A DNA stretch of 29,733 nt from Lachnoclostridium sp. UBA2905. GTDB taxonomy: Bacteria > Bacillota > Clostridia > Lachnospirales > Lachnospiraceae. The stretch lies in assembly GCA_002349525.1 (NCBI GenBank), contig DEDL01000028.1, positions 47,044 to 76,776 on the forward strand. Direction: 5' to 3'. The notes under the pieces are model-generated. The model saw nothing but the letters and a program-made list of their open reading frames with translations, was not told the DNA's origin and did not search any database. Position numbers and translations under genes: made by a program. This document shows positions 1-8,997 of this stretch, piece after piece (within the stretch, counting starts at the first letter, position 1; each line of letters opens with the position of its first letter).

Positions 1-1514
1 CCCACAAGATAACCCTCAACTGCTGCCTTGTGGCCGGTTCCCTCTGACACAACCGCCTCTAAAAGCTCTCTCATGGTCCCCGAGACCTCTTCACTTACTA
101 TATTATCAGAAGCCTTATATTCAAGCTTCTTATATCTTTCTTCATCAACAATTTCATTTGCAAAATGCGGAACTATCATGTGGCCACCATTAATTATGGC
201 TGATACAGATGCCATCAGTCGTAAAGGCGTAAGCTGGAAGGACTGGCCAAATGATATGGTTGCAAGCTCTACTGCCCCGACATTTTCCTTTTTATGCATT
301 ATTGTAACCGCTTCTCCCGGAAGGTCAACTCCTGTTTTCTTCAAAACCTCAAATTTGTTAAGATAATTATAAAAATTTTCCGTGCCGAGTCTTGTACCGA
401 TTGTTATAAAAACAGGATTACAGGAATTCATAATTCCCTGTCTGAAATTTTCACTTCCATGTCCACCATTTTTATGGCATCTTATTCTTCTGTCTTCGAC
501 AGTAATGTAGCCCGGGCAGAAAAACGGATCATTTACCCTGACAACCCCTTGTGAAAGTGCTGCGGCTGCAGTCAGTATTTTAAATGTGGAGCCCGGTTCA
601 TAGGTATTGCTTATACATGGGTTTCTCCACATTTCATTCAGCTTATCCATAGACAGCTTTTTATCTGATCCGGCCTCACTAAAGGGTTTGTTCAGATTGA
701 ATTCAGGAACCGTTACCATTGCATATATGTCACCATTTGATGGATTCATAACAATGATGCTTACTTCCTTTGCTTCTTTTCTTTCCATGGCAAGGGACGC
801 TGCCTGTGTAACATATTCCTGTATATTTATATCAAGTGAAAGCTTAAGACCCTTTCCATCTACAGGCTCTCTTCTGTTTTCAGGAGCATTTTCTATTTCA
901 ATTCCCCTTGCATTAGTAAGGGTAAGTATTGCGCCTTCTTTTCCTGACAGGACTTCATCATATTCTGCCTCAAGACCAATGATGCCCTGATTGTCCCCAC
1001 CTGTAAATCCTATAACGTGGGAGGCAAGTGAATTATATGGGTAATATCTTTTGTAATCTTCATCAACCATGACTCCCGCCAGATTATATTCCCTTATTCT
1101 GTCGGATGTTTCCTTTGAAATGTTGCTTTTTATCTTTTCTCTTGAAGATATTTTCGTAACCTGTTTTCTTACATACGCCTCATCAAGCTCAAGCTCCTTT
1201 GTAAGTACACTGATTACCTCTTCTTCATTTTCCACCTGGCTGTGAATAACGGATATTGTTGATACGGACTCATTGCCTGCTATTACTTTATTATTTCTGT
1301 CATAGAGGACGCCTCGTTTTGCCTTAACTGACCTTTCTCTTTCATGAAGGTTCTGTGCCTTTTCTCCATAATAATCCGCCTTTACGATCATAATGTAGCC
1401 CATTCGTATGCAAAGGCAGAGTAAACATATTATAATTGCGGTCAAAACAAATTTTGCGCCACTTCTCTGATAATTCCTGACAAGCCTTTCTCTGACAAGT
1501 GGATTAAAATCCAT
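1..1514 (-). CDS. Class B penicillin-binding protein, SpoVD/FtsI type (3' end outside window)
   Basis: Peptidoglycan DD-transpeptidase anchored in the cytoplasmic membrane, acting in septal or spore-cortex wall synthesis. About 504 codons are visible from the ATG at 1514; the C-terminus lies beyond the window. A short cytoplasmic N-terminus is followed by one membrane segment (about residues 22-44), a PBP dimerisation region with the usual RGxLYDRN motif (about 66-73), and a transpeptidase domain. The catalytic SxxK is seen in YEPGSTFK and the SxN triad in MNSCNP. The KTG box would fall just past the window edge. A G-rich sequence (GGGGTGG) precedes the ATG. It follows another PBP gene in the same direction, an arrangement common in Lachnospiraceae dcw clusters. 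I cannot tell from sequence alone whether this copy is the FtsI or the SpoVD one. Confidence 0.9.
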   Translation of the reverse strand, partial: MDFNPLVRERLVRNYQRSGAKFVLTAIIICLLCLCIRMGYIMIVKADYYGEKAQNLHERERSVKAKRGVLYDRNNKVIAGNESVSTISVIHSQVENEEEVISVLTKELELDEAYVRKQVTKISSREKIKSNISKETSDRIREYNLAGVMVDEDYKRYYPYNSLASHVIGFTGGDNQGIIGLEAEYDEVLSGKEGAILTLTNARGIEIENAPENRREPVDGKGLKLSLDINIQEYVTQAASLAMERKEAKEVSIIVMNPSNGDIYAMVTVPEFNLNKPFSEAGSDKKLSMDKLNEMWRNPCISNTYEPGSTFKILTAAAALSQGVVRVNDPFFCPGYITVEDRRIRCHKNGGHGSENFRQGIMNSCNPVFITIGTRLGTENFYNYLNKFEVLKKTGVDLPGEAVTIMHKKENVGAVELATISFGQSFQLTPLRLMASVSAIINGGHMIVPHFANEIVDEERYKKLEYKASDNIVSEEVSGTMRELLEAVVSEGTGHKAAVEGYLV

Positions 1515-1590
1515 ATATGCCCACCCCGACTATTATACTTTGTCAGTTAATATTATTAAAATACAGCCTGGCATATTCTACATATTTTAC

Positions 1591-1642
1591 ACTTTGGTTT
1601 TATATTTTGGTTTTATACTTTAGTTTTGCACTTTGGTTCAAC
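1591..1642 (-). repeat. 13-nt degenerate tandem repeat, four units, in the PBP-PBP spacer
   Basis: Four consecutive 13-nt units start at 1591, 1604, 1617 and 1630 (plus strand, first unit actttggttttat). They differ at only a few positions. They lie in the 146-nt spacer between the stop of the upstream PBP gene (1661) and the start of the next (1514). No hairpin terminator is seen in the spacer. A TATAAT-like box on the minus strand (1532-1537) has only a weak -35 partner, so an internal promoter is uncertain. Confidence 0.85.
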
Positions 1643-1660
1643 TATTTTCTCTACTGCTTT

Positions 1661-3901
1661 TTACTCTTCTGTGTTTGATGCACTTGTGTCTTCAAAGACA
1701 GCGCCCTGCTCATCTCCTGGCGAAGATGAATCTGCATCGTCTGCAGCACCTGAATTATCTGTGTCTTCTGAGTCAGCCTTGCTAACTGTGCCATCTGCAT
1801 CGTCTGCTGCATCTGAATCATCTGTTTTATTATCAGCTGATGCACCATCGCTATTTGCGTCTGCCTGACCTTCTGTAGTCTGGCCATCACCTGTCTGACC
1901 ATCACCTGTCTGGCCCTCACCTGTCTGACCATCACCTGTCTGACCCTCTGGCAACAATCCATCTGCTATCTTTTCATCTTCAGGCACCTGAGAATAATCT
2001 CTTCTTACACCTAAGAATGGAAGTGTTTCCTTCAATATATCATGGGCAAATTCAGTAGCATATGTTGAATGAGCCTGATCATCCACACTTGGTTCATCAA
2101 TTACAACATATACAGCAACCTGAGGATTAGTTGTTGGTGCGAATCCGATAAATGATACGATATATTTCTTTTCTGTTCTCTTACCTTTTTCCGCTGTTCC
2201 TGTTTTACCACCAATGTCATATCCTGTAATAGCTGCCGGTGTAGCTGTTCCATCAGTTACTGTATCACGAAGTGCTTCCTTAATAAAATCACTTGTCTGT
2301 TTTGTTACGGTCTGTCTAAGAACATTGCCTCTGTTTTTGTAAACTGTAGAACCTGTTGGGCTCTGAATCTCTTTTACAACATGTGGCTGATAATAATAAC
2401 CACCATTAATAAGTGAACAAAATGCTGATATCATCTGGATTGCTGTAACATTCTGTGTCTGTCCAAAACTACTTGTGGCAAGCTCTACAACATTAAGTGC
2501 TTCTTCATTGTGAATGATACCTACCTGTTCATTTCTAAGGTCTATTCCTGTATAATTACCAAAGCCATAGTCTTTTACATATTTGTAAAACTGACTTCTT
2601 CCCAGGCCTGCACCAATCTGCATAAGGGCACAGTTGCAGGACTTCATAAGGGCAAGTCTTGGAGTAACTATTCCATGAACTGTTCTATTGGCACATCCAA
2701 TTTCATAATTGCTGACCTGCATCTTACCATTGCAGACATATGTTGAATTCTCATTGGAGGTACTCTCATCAAGAGCTGCTGCCACAACAAATGGTTTGAA
2801 GGTTGAACCAGGCTCATATGTAACACCTATACCATAGTTGAGCCAGTAATAGTTTCTAAGCTCACTTTCATCCATTTTCGTAATGTCTTTATTCTCATCA
2901 TCAACTACATTGGTAAAATCAAAATCCTTTGGAATTTCTTTTGGTTTATTGAGATCATATGTTTTATTAGAAGCCATTGCGAGAACTTCGCCATTGTTAG
3001 GATTCATCATAATAACCTGAACCTTTTTGGCTCCTATTTTCTTCATGAATTTACGTATTTTTTTCTCTACAATACCCTGCACATTACTATCAATGCTGGA
3101 TATAATATTATTGCCGTCAATTGGTGGCTTAATCGTTCTCTGAAGATTGAGCTCCGCATCAAAATATCCATATTCCCTGCCTGATGTACCTGTCAGTTCA
3201 TCATCATAATACTGTTCAATTCCACGTTCGCCATGTTCATTCAGCTCAAAACCTATTACATCGCAGCCAACCTCTGACAAAGGATATTTTCTGGCATATC
3301 TTTTTTCAAACCATACACCCACAATCTTAGGATTGTAGATATCTTCACTACTCTTTTTATTAGCTTCCTCTGAAGCCTTCTTATACTCTTCAAATGCCGT
3401 TGTTTCTTCTTTTGTTAAACCCTTCTTATCATCCAGACGCATGTACCTGGATTCGGGTTTATTATTAATGTCTGCTTCAATTATACTTCTGTCAACACCG
3501 AAGAAATTAACAAGGGCCTGAAGTGTGTACTCCTTATCGGCATCCTTTTTTGCCTGTTCTTTTCTGGCTTTTTCTGTATTTTTTTTAGAATTATCAGTAG
3601 TATTCCCAACATTGCCAAGAATCTCTGCAGGTGATATTACAAGATCGTACACCTCCGTACTTACTGCCATTGCAGTACCATTCCTGTCAAAAATATCCCC
3701 ACGCTTACAAAGTATCTCATTGCTTACATAAGTCTGCTGTGAAAGAACCCTTTTTGAATATTTATCGCTCTTGACATCAAGGATATACACTAATCTTACT
3801 ACTAACACAACAAACGCAAGAAGCATGATAACAAAAACAATTGCTGCTCCTGCTCTCATGCCACGGGTTAATCTTCTTTTTCTTCTAACTCTTCTTGCCA
3901 T
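1661..3901 (-). CDS. Class B penicillin-binding protein with long acidic C-terminal tail
   Basis: Membrane-anchored peptidoglycan transpeptidase of the divisome, 746 aa. A basic N-terminus leads into one membrane segment (about 18-41), the PBP dimerisation domain starting at RGDIFDRNG (about 67-75), and a complete transpeptidase domain: SxxK at 366-369 (EPGSTFKP), SCN at 421-423 and KTGTAEK at about 566-572. After the catalytic domain comes an unusual tail (about 645-746) with repeated GQTGDGQT/GEGQT units and then Asp/Ser/Ala-rich low-complexity sequence, probably disordered and outside the membrane. There is no PASTA domain. The gene lies 15 nt downstream of the FtsL-like gene, so the two are probably co-transcribed. 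Position after mraZ-rsmH-ftsL fits FtsI (PBP2B-like), although a second PBP follows. Confidence 0.93.
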   Translation of the reverse strand: MARRVRRKRRLTRGMRAGAAIVFVIMLLAFVVLVVRLVYILDVKSDKYSKRVLSQQTYVSNEILCKRGDIFDRNGTAMAVSTEVYDLVISPAEILGNVGNTTDNSKKNTEKARKEQAKKDADKEYTLQALVNFFGVDRSIIEADINNKPESRYMRLDDKKGLTKEETTAFEEYKKASEEANKKSSEDIYNPKIVGVWFEKRYARKYPLSEVGCDVIGFELNEHGERGIEQYYDDELTGTSGREYGYFDAELNLQRTIKPPIDGNNIISSIDSNVQGIVEKKIRKFMKKIGAKKVQVIMMNPNNGEVLAMASNKTYDLNKPKEIPKDFDFTNVVDDENKDITKMDESELRNYYWLNYGIGVTYEPGSTFKPFVVAAALDESTSNENSTYVCNGKMQVSNYEIGCANRTVHGIVTPRLALMKSCNCALMQIGAGLGRSQFYKYVKDYGFGNYTGIDLRNEQVGIIHNEEALNVVELATSSFGQTQNVTAIQMISAFCSLINGGYYYQPHVVKEIQSPTGSTVYKNRGNVLRQTVTKQTSDFIKEALRDTVTDGTATPAAITGYDIGGKTGTAEKGKRTEKKYIVSFIGFAPTTNPQVAVYVVIDEPSVDDQAHSTYATEFAHDILKETLPFLGVRRDYSQVPEDEKIADGLLPEGQTGDGQTGEGQTGDGQTGDGQTTEGQADANSDGASADNKTDDSDAADDADGTVSKADSEDTDNSGAADDADSSSPGDEQGAVFEDTSASNTEE

Positions 3902-3916
3902 AAACGTTTCCTCACA

Positions 3917-4393
3917 TTATTCCGGTATATCTGAATATTGTACAACTCTGTCACTTCTGCTGTTTTTATAAGTGTAAACCTGGTCTTTTCCTGCGTGAAT
4001 CATTCCAAGTTTCTTAGTTGCAATATCATATATCTCCTGTAAATCAACAGAAGAATCTATATTCTCTCTCTGCATTTCATTCTCCATTTTTGCACTTTCA
4101 ATGTCAGACTGTATGCTAGAAATCTGCTTTTCAGTAACAATTATATCTGAAAAAACCATTACATAACTTATACAGATATAAAAAGCAAGGCAAATACTTG
4201 CTATAGTAATGGCAACTGATAAAAGACTGACTTTTTTTCTAACTACAACTCTCTTCTCATATTTTTCTTTTTTAGGCGGTCTTTTTGTAGTTCTCTGCGG
4301 TCTTCTGGCAGGTTCTCTTTCAGGTACCGGAAGTGTTCTTGCCGCATTTCCATCTACATATCTTGAATAATGTCTTCTCACATCATTTGCCAT
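3917..4393 (-). CDS. ftsL: FtsL-like cell division protein
   Basis: Small bitopic membrane protein of 158 aa. It has a basic, proline-rich cytoplasmic N-terminus (about 1-54), one membrane segment (about 55-82), then a short predicted coiled coil and a C-terminal motif around IATKKLGM. That layout is typical of FtsL and septum-formation-initiator proteins, which recruit and stabilise the FtsW/PBP synthase at the septum. FtsL proteins are poorly conserved, so the call rests on topology plus position between rsmH and a divisome PBP. The start is supported by AGAGGAGG about 10 nt before the ATG. Confidence 0.75.
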   Translation of the reverse strand: MANDVRRHYSRYVDGNAARTLPVPEREPARRPQRTTKRPPKKEKYEKRVVVRKKVSLLSVAITIASICLAFYICISYVMVFSDIIVTEKQISSIQSDIESAKMENEMQRENIDSSVDLQEIYDIATKKLGMIHAGKDQVYTYKNSRSDRVVQYSDIPE

Positions 4394-4418
4394 CAGTAAA
4401 TATCCTCCTCTAATTATA

Positions 4419-4488
4419 ATACTCTTCTCTTTACGCTCTTCTATTTATGCTCTTCTATTTATGCTCTTCTCATTACGCTCTATTTTTT
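4419..4488 (-). repeat. 14-nt (2 x 7) degenerate tandem repeat in the rsmH-ftsL spacer
   Basis: Four 14-nt units start at 4433, 4447, 4461 and 4475 (plus strand, e.g. atgctcttctattt). A further partial unit at 4419-4432 keeps the phase. Each unit splits into two related heptamers. The rest of the 182-nt spacer (4489-4575) is also low-complexity, with recurrent attatc words at 4496, 4512, 4544 and 4572. On the transcript strand the array ends just before the ftsL ribosome binding site. Confidence 0.85.
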
Positions 4489-4575
4489 ATAATCGATTAT
4501 CCTCGCACTCTATTATCCCTGCTTGCGATTTTTCTTACCTTCGATTATCTTTGCTTTCTCTTTAATCTGCTATTA

Positions 4576-5526
4576 TCAATTCGAAGTAATTCGTCTTTCA
4601 AACACCCTTAACTTGGCGCTTTGTGAACGTTTATTCTCTGCCAGCTCCTCCTCTGATGGAAGTATTGGCTTTCTGCTTATAACCTTTCCAAGTGACTTTC
4701 TTCCACATACACACACTGGGAAATCCGGTGGACATATACATGGATTTTCACATTCTCTGAATATATTTTTCACGATTCTGTCTTCCAGTGAATGAAATGT
4801 TATAACGCATATTCTGCCGCCATCATTCAGAAGATTAACCATATCTCTTAAGTTTTCTTCAAGAACCTTAAGTTCTGAATTGAGTTCAATTCTTATTGCC
4901 TGAAATGTTTTCTTGGCAGGATGTCCCGGCTTTCTAAGTTCCTTTGCCGGATAAGCCCTCCTGATAATATCAACGAGTTCTCCTGTTGTCTCTATAGGCT
5001 TAACTGCCCTTGACTTCACTATTTCCTTTGCAATATTTCCAGCGAACTTGTCCTCACCATAATTCCTTATGATTCGTCTAAGTTCCTCATCTGTATAATC
5101 ATTAACTATATCCCTTGCTGTCATCTCCATACGGTTGTCCATACGCATATCAAGGGGAGCATTCTCATCTCTGTAGGTGAAGCCTCTTTCCGGATTATCA
5201 AGCTGATATGATGAAACCCCAAGATCCAGCAATATGCCATCAACTCCGTCTAATCCGATTCCACGTACAATTTCCTTCATACATGAGTAATTGCTTCTTA
5301 CAATTGTTACTTTATCGCCATATACTGAGAGCCTGTCCGTTCCAACTGCTATAGCATCTTCATCCTGATCAATTGCAATAAGCCTTCCACCATTCTCAAG
5401 CTTCGCTGCAATACATCCCGAATGTCCGGCACCACCCATTGTGCCGTCAACATATATTCCATCAGGCTTTATGTTCAAATTATCTATGCATTCATTAAGT
5501 AATACTGACTTGTGAACAAACTCCAT
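4576..5526 (-). CDS. rsmH: 16S rRNA (cytosine-1402-N4)-methyltransferase RsmH (MraW)
   Basis: SAM-dependent methyltransferase that modifies C1402 in the ribosomal P-site of 16S rRNA; 316 aa from the chosen ATG. The N-terminus MEFVHKSVLLNECI is typical of the family. The SAM-binding motif is VDGTMGGAGHS, followed by DQDEDAI, LDLGVSSYQLD, ERGFTY and, near the C-terminus, ITFHSLEDRIVK. A TTG two codons upstream (5532) could also start the frame. The ATG at 5526 is preferred because AAGGA sits about 9 nt upstream of it but only 3 nt from the TTG. It follows mraZ by 18 nt in the dcw operon. Confidence 0.97.
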   Translation of the reverse strand: MEFVHKSVLLNECIDNLNIKPDGIYVDGTMGGAGHSGCIAAKLENGGRLIAIDQDEDAIAVGTDRLSVYGDKVTIVRSNYSCMKEIVRGIGLDGVDGILLDLGVSSYQLDNPERGFTYRDENAPLDMRMDNRMEMTARDIVNDYTDEELRRIIRNYGEDKFAGNIAKEIVKSRAVKPIETTGELVDIIRRAYPAKELRKPGHPAKKTFQAIRIELNSELKVLEENLRDMVNLLNDGGRICVITFHSLEDRIVKNIFRECENPCICPPDFPVCVCGRKSLGKVISRKPILPSEEELAENKRSQSAKLRVFERRITSN

Positions 5527-5544
5527 ATACAATCTTCCTTTTCA

Positions 5545-5982
5545 TCAGAAATCTATTCCAAGGTCTGAAAGCTGATCTGCAATATCCTGCATGTCAAGGA
5601 TATCATTCTCATCCCATCTTTCCTTACTCCATATCTCAACCTTTGAAAGTGCACCAACAAATACAATCTCTTTTTCAAGTGCTGCAAACTCTCTAAGCTT
5701 GGCAGGAATAAGTATTCTTCCCTGTTTATCAAGCTCGCATCTTGCGGCTCTGGCAACAAAGTGTCTAAGTGTGGTCCTTGCTTCCTTTCTCAATTCAGGA
5801 AGGCTTCTTAACTTGGCAACGAACAATTCCCATTCATCATTTGGGTATGCACAAAGACACCCGTCAAAGCCCATAGTAATCATAAATGATTCTCCCAAAT
5901 CCTCTCTGAGCTTTGCAGGTACTATTACTCTTCCTTTTGTATCAAGAGTATGTTCATACTCACCGGTAAATGTACATGCCAT
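5545..5982 (-). CDS. mraZ: Transcriptional regulator MraZ
   Basis: DNA-binding protein of the AbrB-like swapped-hairpin fold, first gene of the dcw operon, which it usually autoregulates. Length is 145 aa from the ATG at 5982, normal for the family. The two tandem MraZ repeats are plain: DTKGRVIVPAKLRE near residue 15 and DKQGRILIPAKLRE near residue 88. An in-frame GTG at 5991 would add three residues. The ATG fits the usual MraZ N-terminus better, with a purine-rich AAGAAGTGG upstream. Its probable operator and promoter lie directly upstream. Confidence 0.96.
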   Translation of the reverse strand: MACTFTGEYEHTLDTKGRVIVPAKLREDLGESFMITMGFDGCLCAYPNDEWELFVAKLRSLPELRKEARTTLRHFVARAARCELDKQGRILIPAKLREFAALEKEIVFVGALSKVEIWSKERWDENDILDMQDIADQLSDLGIDF

Positions 5983-6008
5983 ATCAACCACTTCTTATCC
6001 TTTTCTCA

Positions 6009-6032
6009 CCACTTTGCCCCACAACTCACCAC
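6009..6032 (-). promoter_or_regulatory. Putative MraZ box: three GTGG repeats at 10-bp spacing
   Basis: On the minus strand GTGG occurs at 6032-6029, 6022-6019 and 6012-6009, exactly one helical turn apart; the outer two share AAGTGGTGAG. A further AGTGG lies 11 nt out of this phase just before the mraZ start. MraZ of E. coli and mollicutes is known to bind direct repeats with a TGG core and about 10-bp period. The repeats lie immediately downstream of the promoter -10, a position suited to repression. Confidence 0.75.
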
Positions 6033-6042
6033 TTATGTTACT

Positions 6043-6071
6043 ATTTTAGTTTATTTTAGGGAATTAATCAA
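6043..6071 (-). promoter_or_regulatory. Sigma-A promoter of the dcw operon
   Basis: TTGATT (6071-6066), a 17-nt spacer, then TAAAAT (6048-6043) on the minus strand. The expected start of transcription falls at the edge of the GTGG repeats. It is the only good promoter upstream of mraZ in this intergenic stretch. Confidence 0.7.
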
Positions 6072-6135
6072 GTTATTTTTTACATATTTGCGACAAATTT
6101 ATGACATGTTTTTTATTTTTAATGTTATAATAAGC

Positions 6136-6190
6136 AAAAAACACAAGGGCTTGTAACATTTACTTTTTTCGTTACAAATCCTTGTGTTTT
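6136..6190 (-). terminator. Rho-independent terminator of ychF
   Basis: Arms 6138-6157 and 6171-6190 pair over 20 positions with two mismatches around a 13-nt loop. On the minus strand the hairpin is followed by a T run (6141-6136). It lies about 55 nt after the ychF stop and separates ychF from the dcw promoter. Confidence 0.85.
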
Positions 6191-6243
6191 CAAGAATCTA
6201 AAGATATAAAATTTTATCTGAAAATATATGTGAAAATCATACA

Positions 6244-7341
6244 TTATACGTTGAATCTGAACAGTACAACGTCTCCATCCTGCATAACATACTCTTTTCC
6301 TTCTGAACGTACAAGTCCTTTTTCCCTGGCAGCCTGCATGCTTCCAAGCTCATGAAGAGCATCATAGGATACAACCTCAGCTCTGATAAATCCTCTCTCA
6401 AAATCACTGTGAATCTTTCCTGCTGCCTGTGGAGCCTTTGTTCCCTTCTTAATTGTCCAGGCTCTTGTCTCCTGCTCACCTGATGTAAGGTAGCTTATAA
6501 GACCAAGCAGCTCATAGCTTGCTTTAATAAGCTTTTCAAGGCCTGATTCCTTAAGACCAAGATCCTCAAGAAATTCCTTCTTCTCATCATCATCGAGTTC
6601 TGCGATCTCCTGCTCTATCTGAGCACAGATAACAAATACCTGTGAGCCTTCCTTCTTAGCAAGCTCTCTTACATCATTAACCATAGGATTGTCTGCTGCA
6701 TCATCAGCAAGATCATCCTCTGATACATTAGCTGCATATATTACAGGCTTTGCAGTCAAAAGATTATACTCAGACATCCAAAGCTCTTCATCCTCATCTG
6801 CACATTCAAATGATGAAGCCATATTTCCACCTTCAAGGAATTCCTTAAGTTTGTTCTGGAAGTCATATTCCTTAGCTAACTTCTTATCATTCTTTGCTCC
6901 TCTTGAAGTCTTGGCAATTCTTCTCTCAAGCACTTCAATATCTGAGAATATAAGTTCAAGATTAATTGTCTCAATATCTCTGAGTGGGTTGATGCTTCCA
7001 TCAACATGAACGATATTGCTGTCTTCGAAGCATCTGACAACATGTACAATAGCATCAACTTCACGAATATTTGAAAGGAACTGGTTACCAAGTCCTTCTC
7101 CCTTTGAAGCACCCTTAACAAGTCCTGCAATGTCTACGAATTCTATCACTGCCGGTACTGTCTTGGCTGAGTTATGCATCTTTGTAAGCACGTCAAGTCT
7201 TTCATCCGGTACAGCAACAACTCCTACGTTAGGATCAATAGTACAGAATGGATAGTTAGCTGATTCTGCCCCAGCCTTTGTGAGTGAATTGAACAATGTG
7301 CTCTTTCCAACATTTGGAAGTCCAACTATGCCTAATTTCAT
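6244..7341 (-). CDS. ychF: Redox-regulated ATPase YchF (OLA1 family)
   Basis: Cytosolic P-loop NTPase of the Obg-related TRAFAC class, which binds ATP in preference to GTP and associates with ribosomes. Length of 365 aa is standard. The N-terminus MKLGIVGLPNVGKSTLFNSL carries the Walker A, followed by NYPFCTIDPN (switch I), DIAGLVKGASKGEGLGN (G3/switch II), a coiled-coil helical insert and a C-terminal TGS domain (about 275-362). It is monocistronic by position, with its own promoter upstream and a terminator downstream. AAGGAG lies about 11 nt before the ATG. Confidence 0.97.
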   Translation of the reverse strand: MKLGIVGLPNVGKSTLFNSLTKAGAESANYPFCTIDPNVGVVAVPDERLDVLTKMHNSAKTVPAVIEFVDIAGLVKGASKGEGLGNQFLSNIREVDAIVHVVRCFEDSNIVHVDGSINPLRDIETINLELIFSDIEVLERRIAKTSRGAKNDKKLAKEYDFQNKLKEFLEGGNMASSFECADEDEELWMSEYNLLTAKPVIYAANVSEDDLADDAADNPMVNDVRELAKKEGSQVFVICAQIEQEIAELDDDEKKEFLEDLGLKESGLEKLIKASYELLGLISYLTSGEQETRAWTIKKGTKAPQAAGKIHSDFERGFIRAEVVSYDALHELGSMQAAREKGLVRSEGKEYVMQDGDVVLFRFNV

Positions 7342-7443
7342 AATATATATTTCTCCTTTGAAAACCTTTATTATCAGGCTTTTTTATATTTTACGGGCTT
7401 TTTCGACTCCTTAGCAAGAAGGAAACCCAAAATAGCATTAAAT

Positions 7444-7472
7444 ATTATACTATAATGAGCAGCGAATTTCAA
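7444..7472 (-). promoter_or_regulatory. Sigma-A promoter of ychF
   Basis: TTGAAA (7472-7467), a 17-nt spacer and a perfect TATAAT (7449-7444) on the minus strand. This leaves a leader of about 95 nt before the ychF ATG. Confidence 0.8.
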
Positions 7473-7485
7473 TATCTGTTATGTA

Positions 7486-8997
7486 TCACATCTCTACATC
7501 AAATGGCAATCTGTCAAGAATGTCCTTCTGAACATCTATCCCAGGATAACTTTCAATAAGCTTAAGTCCCTTTGGTGTGAGTCTGAACACACAGCGTTCT
7601 GTGACATAAAGAACCTTCTGTCCATTTTCAATAGCGCGCTTTGCCGAAAAACTTATGCTGCTTACTTTATCAACAAACTTTGGAATAGTTCCCTCTTCAT
7701 GGATTGTAACGACATTTTTCTTCTGGGAAACATCAAGTCCCTTTGTATTAAATGTCATGCAGAAAACAACTGTTGGTGTCTTGGCTGTGATATTAGCAAA
7801 TCCACCGATTCCTGCAAATGCGCCCGGTCCACGGTGGGCATTGACATTACCTTCTTTGTCCACTTCAAGTGCTCCCATGAAACATATATCAAGTCCACCA
7901 TTGTTGTAAAGGTCAAACTGGTTAGCCATATCATATACGGATGCAGCGCCAATCATAGCCCCAAAGCATTCACCTGATACCGGAAAACCACCTATACCAC
8001 CTGACTCAACAGTAAGGGTTACATTATCAAGCATACCATTTTTCCTGGCATGTCTGCATACCATCTCAGGAATACCAATTCCAATATTAACAATGTCATC
8101 AACTCTGAGTTCCTTAGCTGCTCTTCTGCCAATGATATTGCCTGCCACATTATTTTTAAATGCCTTGCCTGATATTGCATCAATCTTATCATTCCAGGAA
8201 CTCCAGTCATCATATGGAATCTCAAAGCTTCCTGTAAGGGCCTTCAGGCTATCATCCTTTTCTTCCGGCTCAACAACTACAATCGCATCCACCAGGCATC
8301 CCGGAATAATGGCATTACGTGGACGCGCAGGTGTATCAACCAGCCTGTCTACCTGAACTATAACCTTACCATTGTTAGCTTTAACCGCCTGACATATAGA
8401 AAGAGCATCACCAGACATGAACATATCATCAAATGTAATATTGCCTTTTCGGTCAGCAGCTGTTCCCTTAATGAGGGCAACGGTAATCTTTGGAAGCTTA
8501 TAATAAAGGAATTCTTCCCCGTCAACCTCTACATATTTAACAAGAGAATCATCTATTGAGATTCTGTTGATTCCGGGTCCATCCTTTCTAGGATCAACAA
8601 ATATATCAAGTCCAACCTTTGACAAGGCTCCAGGAAGTCCTCCTGCCTGCGCACGGATTGCGTGGGAAATGCACCCAAGAGGAAGGTTATACGCCTCAAA
8701 ATGATCCTCAAGCACCAGCTTCTTTGTACTAGGCATGGCTCCAAAATGTCCACATATAAGCCTGTCCACAGCTCCGTCTCTTATGTATCCCTCTGCATTA
8801 CGGTTTTCATCCCAGACACCAAAACCGGCGCTTGATATTATAGTCAAATGATTCGGTGACTGCATTTTCTGATATCTTTTATAGAGAGCCTCATGAAGTT
8901 CCACCGGATTTTCTATTCCAACAAATGAATTAACACAAATACAATCTCCATCTCTTATTAAACGTATAGCTTCATCAGAACTCATTATCTCGTACAT
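7486..8997 (-). CDS. Family I acyl-CoA:acetate/propionate CoA-transferase (YdiF/Pct-like)
   Basis: Cytosolic enzyme that moves CoA between acyl-CoA and short-chain carboxylates through a covalent glutamyl-CoA thioester. The 503-aa chain fuses the alpha (about 1-270) and beta (about 285-503) halves, as in YdiF and propionate CoA-transferases. The glycine-rich first half includes GLPGALSKVG. The second half holds VESGGIGGFP, where Glu-331 matches the position of the catalytic Glu in this family. In fermentative clostridia such enzymes serve butyrate, propionate or acetate turnover; the exact substrate cannot be read from sequence. AAGGAGG lies 9 nt before the ATG. It has its own promoter, and I see no clear terminator after it. 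Confidence 0.9.
   Translation of the reverse strand: MYEIMSSDEAIRLIRDGDCICVNSFVGIENPVELHEALYKRYQKMQSPNHLTIISSAGFGVWDENRNAEGYIRDGAVDRLICGHFGAMPSTKKLVLEDHFEAYNLPLGCISHAIRAQAGGLPGALSKVGLDIFVDPRKDGPGINRISIDDSLVKYVEVDGEEFLYYKLPKITVALIKGTAADRKGNITFDDMFMSGDALSICQAVKANNGKVIVQVDRLVDTPARPRNAIIPGCLVDAIVVVEPEEKDDSLKALTGSFEIPYDDWSSWNDKIDAISGKAFKNNVAGNIIGRRAAKELRVDDIVNIGIGIPEMVCRHARKNGMLDNVTLTVESGGIGGFPVSGECFGAMIGAASVYDMANQFDLYNNGGLDICFMGALEVDKEGNVNAHRGPGAFAGIGGFANITAKTPTVVFCMTFNTKGLDVSQKKNVVTIHEEGTIPKFVDKVSSISFSAKRAIENGQKVLYVTERCVFRLTPKGLKLIESYPGIDVQKDILDRLPFDVEM

Noticed and set aside
1532..1560. Promoter directly before the first PBP gene
   Set aside because: TATAAT is present but the -35 (TTTAAT) is weak and the leader would be only about 10 nt, so it was not listed as a feature.
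1651..1962. 103-codon minus-strand frame rich in Gln and Met
   Set aside because: It is the other reading frame of the repetitive PBP tail and ends beside its stop; no independent start signal.
5527..5532. TTG start for rsmH adding two residues
   Set aside because: Only 3 nt from the ribosome binding site; the ATG at 5526 has proper spacing and matches the family N-terminus.
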